A stretch of 64,000 nt of DNA from Pelagimonas varians. Lineage in GTDB: Bacteria; Pseudomonadota; Alphaproteobacteria; Rhodobacterales; Rhodobacteraceae. Within the stretch, counting starts at the first letter, position 1; every line of letters begins with the position of its first letter. This document shows positions 62,592 to 64,000 of the stretch, piece by piece. Location: contig NZ_QKMF01000019.1 in the NCBI RefSeq assembly GCF_003208435.1, positions 41,210 to 105,209 on the forward strand, in the 5' to 3' direction. The notes under the pieces were generated by a model that was not told the DNA's origin, did not search any database, and saw only the letters and a list, made by a program, of their open reading frames with translations. Position numbers and translations under genes: made by a program.

Positions 62592-63550
62592 CACTTGAAA
62601 CTGAAATGCAGATACGTCGACATGTTGTCGGTGATGAGATCAGCAAGACATTTTCAGATGCAATCATGCTCTATAACGCCTCCGAAGAAGACGCTGAGCG
62701 TCTCATTCCAATTGTCAAAGCGATTGGGGCCATGCCGCTGACGGCGATCACAGGCGCTTTGTTGAAAGGGTTTGGGCCAGATTGGAAACCGATGGCATCG
62801 ACCGATACTTGGTGGAGGGAAATTATTGTTCCAGCAAGCGCTGTCATCAATAATGCACACCAGTTGTTGGGGACGCCTCTGATCCGCGTAAAGCCCTATG
62901 ATAAATTTGAACGTATTTCACAGGACAAACTGCGCGACAAGCCGAGCCGCGTTGAGCGTACGCCTGCGGACAAGGAGTGGATCGAGGCGTTCTGTAGCGC
63001 AGCTGATCCATACAACGCGGCGCTGGTCCGGTTCATGTTCGAGACGGCGGCGCGGATCGATCAGGCGGTTTCGTTAGAGCCTCATGATCTGCGGCCCGCC
63101 GAGAACAAGGTAAGGGTAAAGGCCCAGAAGGGACACCCCGAGAGCTGGATCACGGTATCCCCAGAGATGATGGACGAACTGCAGGCCTTGCCACCAAAGC
63201 GACCCAAGAACCGCAAGACCGGTAAATTCATGAAGCCGCGCGTTTTTGGCTATGGCAGCTCGACCGGATACAACACACGCTGGAAGACGATCTGCAAGCG
63301 GGCTGGCATCCAATACCTATCCGCGCACCAAGCAGGGCGGCACGGGTTCTTCACTGAATTGGTTGTCCGACAAGGGGTCGATCCGGTCACCGCAGCCAAG
63401 GCCGGGCGCTGGTCAGACCCGAATTTGCCCATGCGCATCTATGCCCACGCAGAGACGGATGAGGCCGATGTTAGGGCCCGTTTTCGTACAAACCATGTAC
63501 AGGAAGACCCTGTACAATCACCCAAACAACAGAAATCAAATAAGGAATAA
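62456..63550 (+). CDS. Tyrosine recombinase (integrase)
   Basis: The 364-residue site-specific recombinase has its catalytic residues in place: Arg200 in ETAARIDQA, His291-x3-Arg295 in HQAGRHG, Trp319 in AGRWSD, and Tyr329 in MRIYAH. The N-terminal 60 residues form an arm-binding type region (LQIYKRGRFYWVKGWVEYNGRRIAGPYRRS). AAGGAGG precedes ATG 62456. Its 3' end contains the right arm-site candidates, and the attachment repeat lies 15 bp after the stop. It is probably responsible for tRNA-Arg integration. Confidence 0.93.
   Translation: MPLQIYKRGRFYWVKGWVEYNGRRIAGPYRRSTKASTEAGARDWVALETEMQIRRHVVGDEISKTFSDAIMLYNASEEDAERLIPIVKAIGAMPLTAITGALLKGFGPDWKPMASTDTWWREIIVPASAVINNAHQLLGTPLIRVKPYDKFERISQDKLRDKPSRVERTPADKEWIEAFCSAADPYNAALVRFMFETAARIDQAVSLEPHDLRPAENKVRVKAQKGHPESWITVSPEMMDELQALPPKRPKNRKTGKFMKPRVFGYGSSTGYNTRWKTICKRAGIQYLSAHQAGRHGFFTELVVRQGVDPVTAAKAGRWSDPNLPMRIYAHAETDEADVRARFRTNHVQEDPVQSPKQQKSNKE
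63485..63516. repeat. Right integrase/excisionase arm-site candidates
   Basis: CGTACAAACCATGTACA (63485-63501) repeats the left candidate in 15 of 17 bases and is followed by a further TGTACA at 63511-63516. It lies in the last codons of the integrase gene, about 50-80 bp from the attachment core. Confidence 0.55.
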
Positions 63551-63564
63551 CGCTATGAACGGTT

Positions 63565-63611
63565 CCCTCCTAAGGGGCAGGTTATTGGTTCGAATCCAAT
63601 CGGGATCACCA
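63565..63611 (+). repeat. Right attachment site: second tRNA-Arg 3' half
   Basis: The 19-bp core recurs at 63565-63583, followed by an intact T arm (ATTGG-TTCGAAT-CCAAT) and an acceptor half CGGGATC-ACCA. The T-stem bases differ from the left tRNA on both sides in a compensating way, so this is a different functional allele of the 3' half. There is no 5' half here. Confidence 0.85.
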
Positions 63612-63890
63612 AAACACCCTTAAAATATTGCCTGTTTGCAGCGCTTTGCGCAGAAACTCACGCCGCGACGCATGCCGATGTCGGCTGATGTGGATAAATT
63701 CCTGTATTAAACCGGTAGAAACCCGTTGGGTTTTCCGCCTTTTGAGGCCCTCCAATGCGCTGGTGCCTGGCTAAGGAGTGTTCTGAATGCAAGTTCGGGA
63801 GTGCTCCACGCAAACAGATCATCAGGTTCTTGGCTGAAAAGGCGAGTGACGACGGCTCAAGCATCTGGTGTTCCAAGGGCGCAATCCAGC
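63612..63890 (+). mobile_element. Remnant of a second, related tRNA-Arg element
   Basis: The sequence after the second tRNA half repeats the layout of 54323-54620 in diverged form: a similar AT-rich leader, a TCCAATG start and a truncated initiator gene. An IS3-like element then begins. It indicates tandem insertion of two members of one element family. Confidence 0.75.
63755..63890 (+). pseudogene. Truncated initiator gene of the second element
   Basis: ATG 63755 begins a frame that reads MRWCLAKECSECKFGSAPRK, then QIIRFLAEKASDDGSSIWCSKGAIQ, closely matching the start of the initiator at 54478. Similarity ends after CCAGC at 63890, where the IS-like end begins. About 45 codons remain, so it is not functional. 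Confidence 0.8.
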
Positions 63891-64000
63891 ATGGACCTGT
63901 CGCGGTTTGATGCCGCTCCTTTGATAGCATTTACTGCAACAAAGGAGACAGACTATGGGACTGAAACGTACGGACGAATTTCGCCAAGATGCGGTGCGTA
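63891..64000 (+). mobile_element. IS3-like insertion sequence, left end (partial)
   Basis: The IS seems to begin at TGGACCTGTCGCGG (63892 on), where homology to the initiator gene stops. The start of its first gene lies 63 bp in. The right end is outside the window, so target duplication and inverted repeats cannot be checked. Confidence 0.65.
63955..64000 (+). CDS. IS3-family transposase OrfA start (partial)
   Basis: ATG 63955 follows AAAGGAG and reads MGLKRTDEFRQDAVR to the window edge. This is the usual opening of the OrfA DNA-binding subunit of IS3-type transposases. Only 15 residues are visible. Confidence 0.7.
   Translation, partial: MGLKRTDEFRQDAVR

Larger units (their letters stand above)
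54276..63583. mobile_element. tRNA-Arg-integrated mobilizable element, about 9.3 kb, with restriction-modification cargo
   Basis: The element is bounded by the 19-bp repeat. It carries a replication initiator, a ColE1-type mobilization module with nested genes, a HigA-like antitoxin, a two-methyltransferase restriction operon, a ribbon-helix-helix protein, an XRE repressor, an excisionase and a tyrosine integrase. It has no type IV secretion genes, so transfer would need a helper system. The mobilization part is high in GC and the restriction part lower, suggesting modules from different sources. No transposase or phage structural gene is inside. Confidence 0.85.

Noticed and set aside
63658..63930. 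Minus-strand frame in the second element remnant
   Set aside because: It is the antisense shadow of the truncated initiator gene; an equivalent shadow is seen opposite 54478 in the first element.

Overview
The window looks like a chromosomal segment of a Roseobacter-clade Rhodobacteraceae (Alphaproteobacteria). The evidence is an F1-only ATP synthase operon (atpHAGDC, with no F0 genes beside it), an orphan 44-residue aa3-type oxidase subunit IV, small alphaproteobacterial families (DUF1127, DUF2007, YdcH/DUF465), a full-length ETF-ubiquinone oxidoreductase, a DmdC-like acyl-CoA dehydrogenase, and moderately high GC with many ATGA or TGATG gene overlaps. All calls come from reading translations and motifs by eye; no database search was run.

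Positions 1-54.2 kb are ordinary core genome. In order: the end of a methyltransferase; atpHAGDC; a DEAD-box RNA helicase; an H-type lectin protein; a small cytochrome c; prs; an isomerase/hydrolase pair; a coupled pyrB - two membrane proteins - degenerate pyrC - plsY cluster; a family-4-like uracil-DNA glycosylase with a LysE exporter; moaB; an RND efflux pair; a DsbD-alpha-like periplasmic protein; YqgE; TsaC/Sua5; acyl-CoA dehydrogenase with an MBL hydrolase; azlCD; a molybdenum-cofactor cluster (fdhD, mobA, a mobB-moeA fusion); greA; a DUF6502-like gene divergent from a von Willebrand A lipoprotein, with two matching palindromes between them; ETF-QO; a TPR protein and isoprenoid genes (ispE, a polyprenyl diphosphate synthase); a LysR gene; phaA and phaB; an EAL protein; rpsD; a DUF1127 protein; DUF1045; a YcaQ-like protein; and a LacI-type regulator.

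From 54,276 to about 63,583 a compact element of about 9.3 kb sits in the 3' half of tRNA-Arg(CCT), bounded by a 19-bp direct repeat. Left to right it carries a phage-O-like replication initiator with iterons and a large inverted repeat inside its own coding sequence; a ColE1-type mobilization module (mobC and an MbeA-like relaxase, with MbeB- and MbeD-like genes nested in another frame of the relaxase); a HigA-like antitoxin without a visible toxin; a restriction-modification operon with two tandem cytosine-C5 methyltransferases and an HNH nuclease; a ribbon-helix-helix protein; a small membrane protein; an XRE repressor divergent from an excisionase; and a tyrosine integrase that overlaps the excisionase. 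It reads as an integrative mobilizable element with a defence cargo.

Immediately to the right (63,612-63,890) is the truncated beginning of a second, diverged element of the same family, behind a second tRNA-Arg 3' half. It is cut by an IS3-like insertion that runs off the window. The site therefore appears to have taken tandem insertions of related elements. No CRISPR array or rRNA operon was seen.
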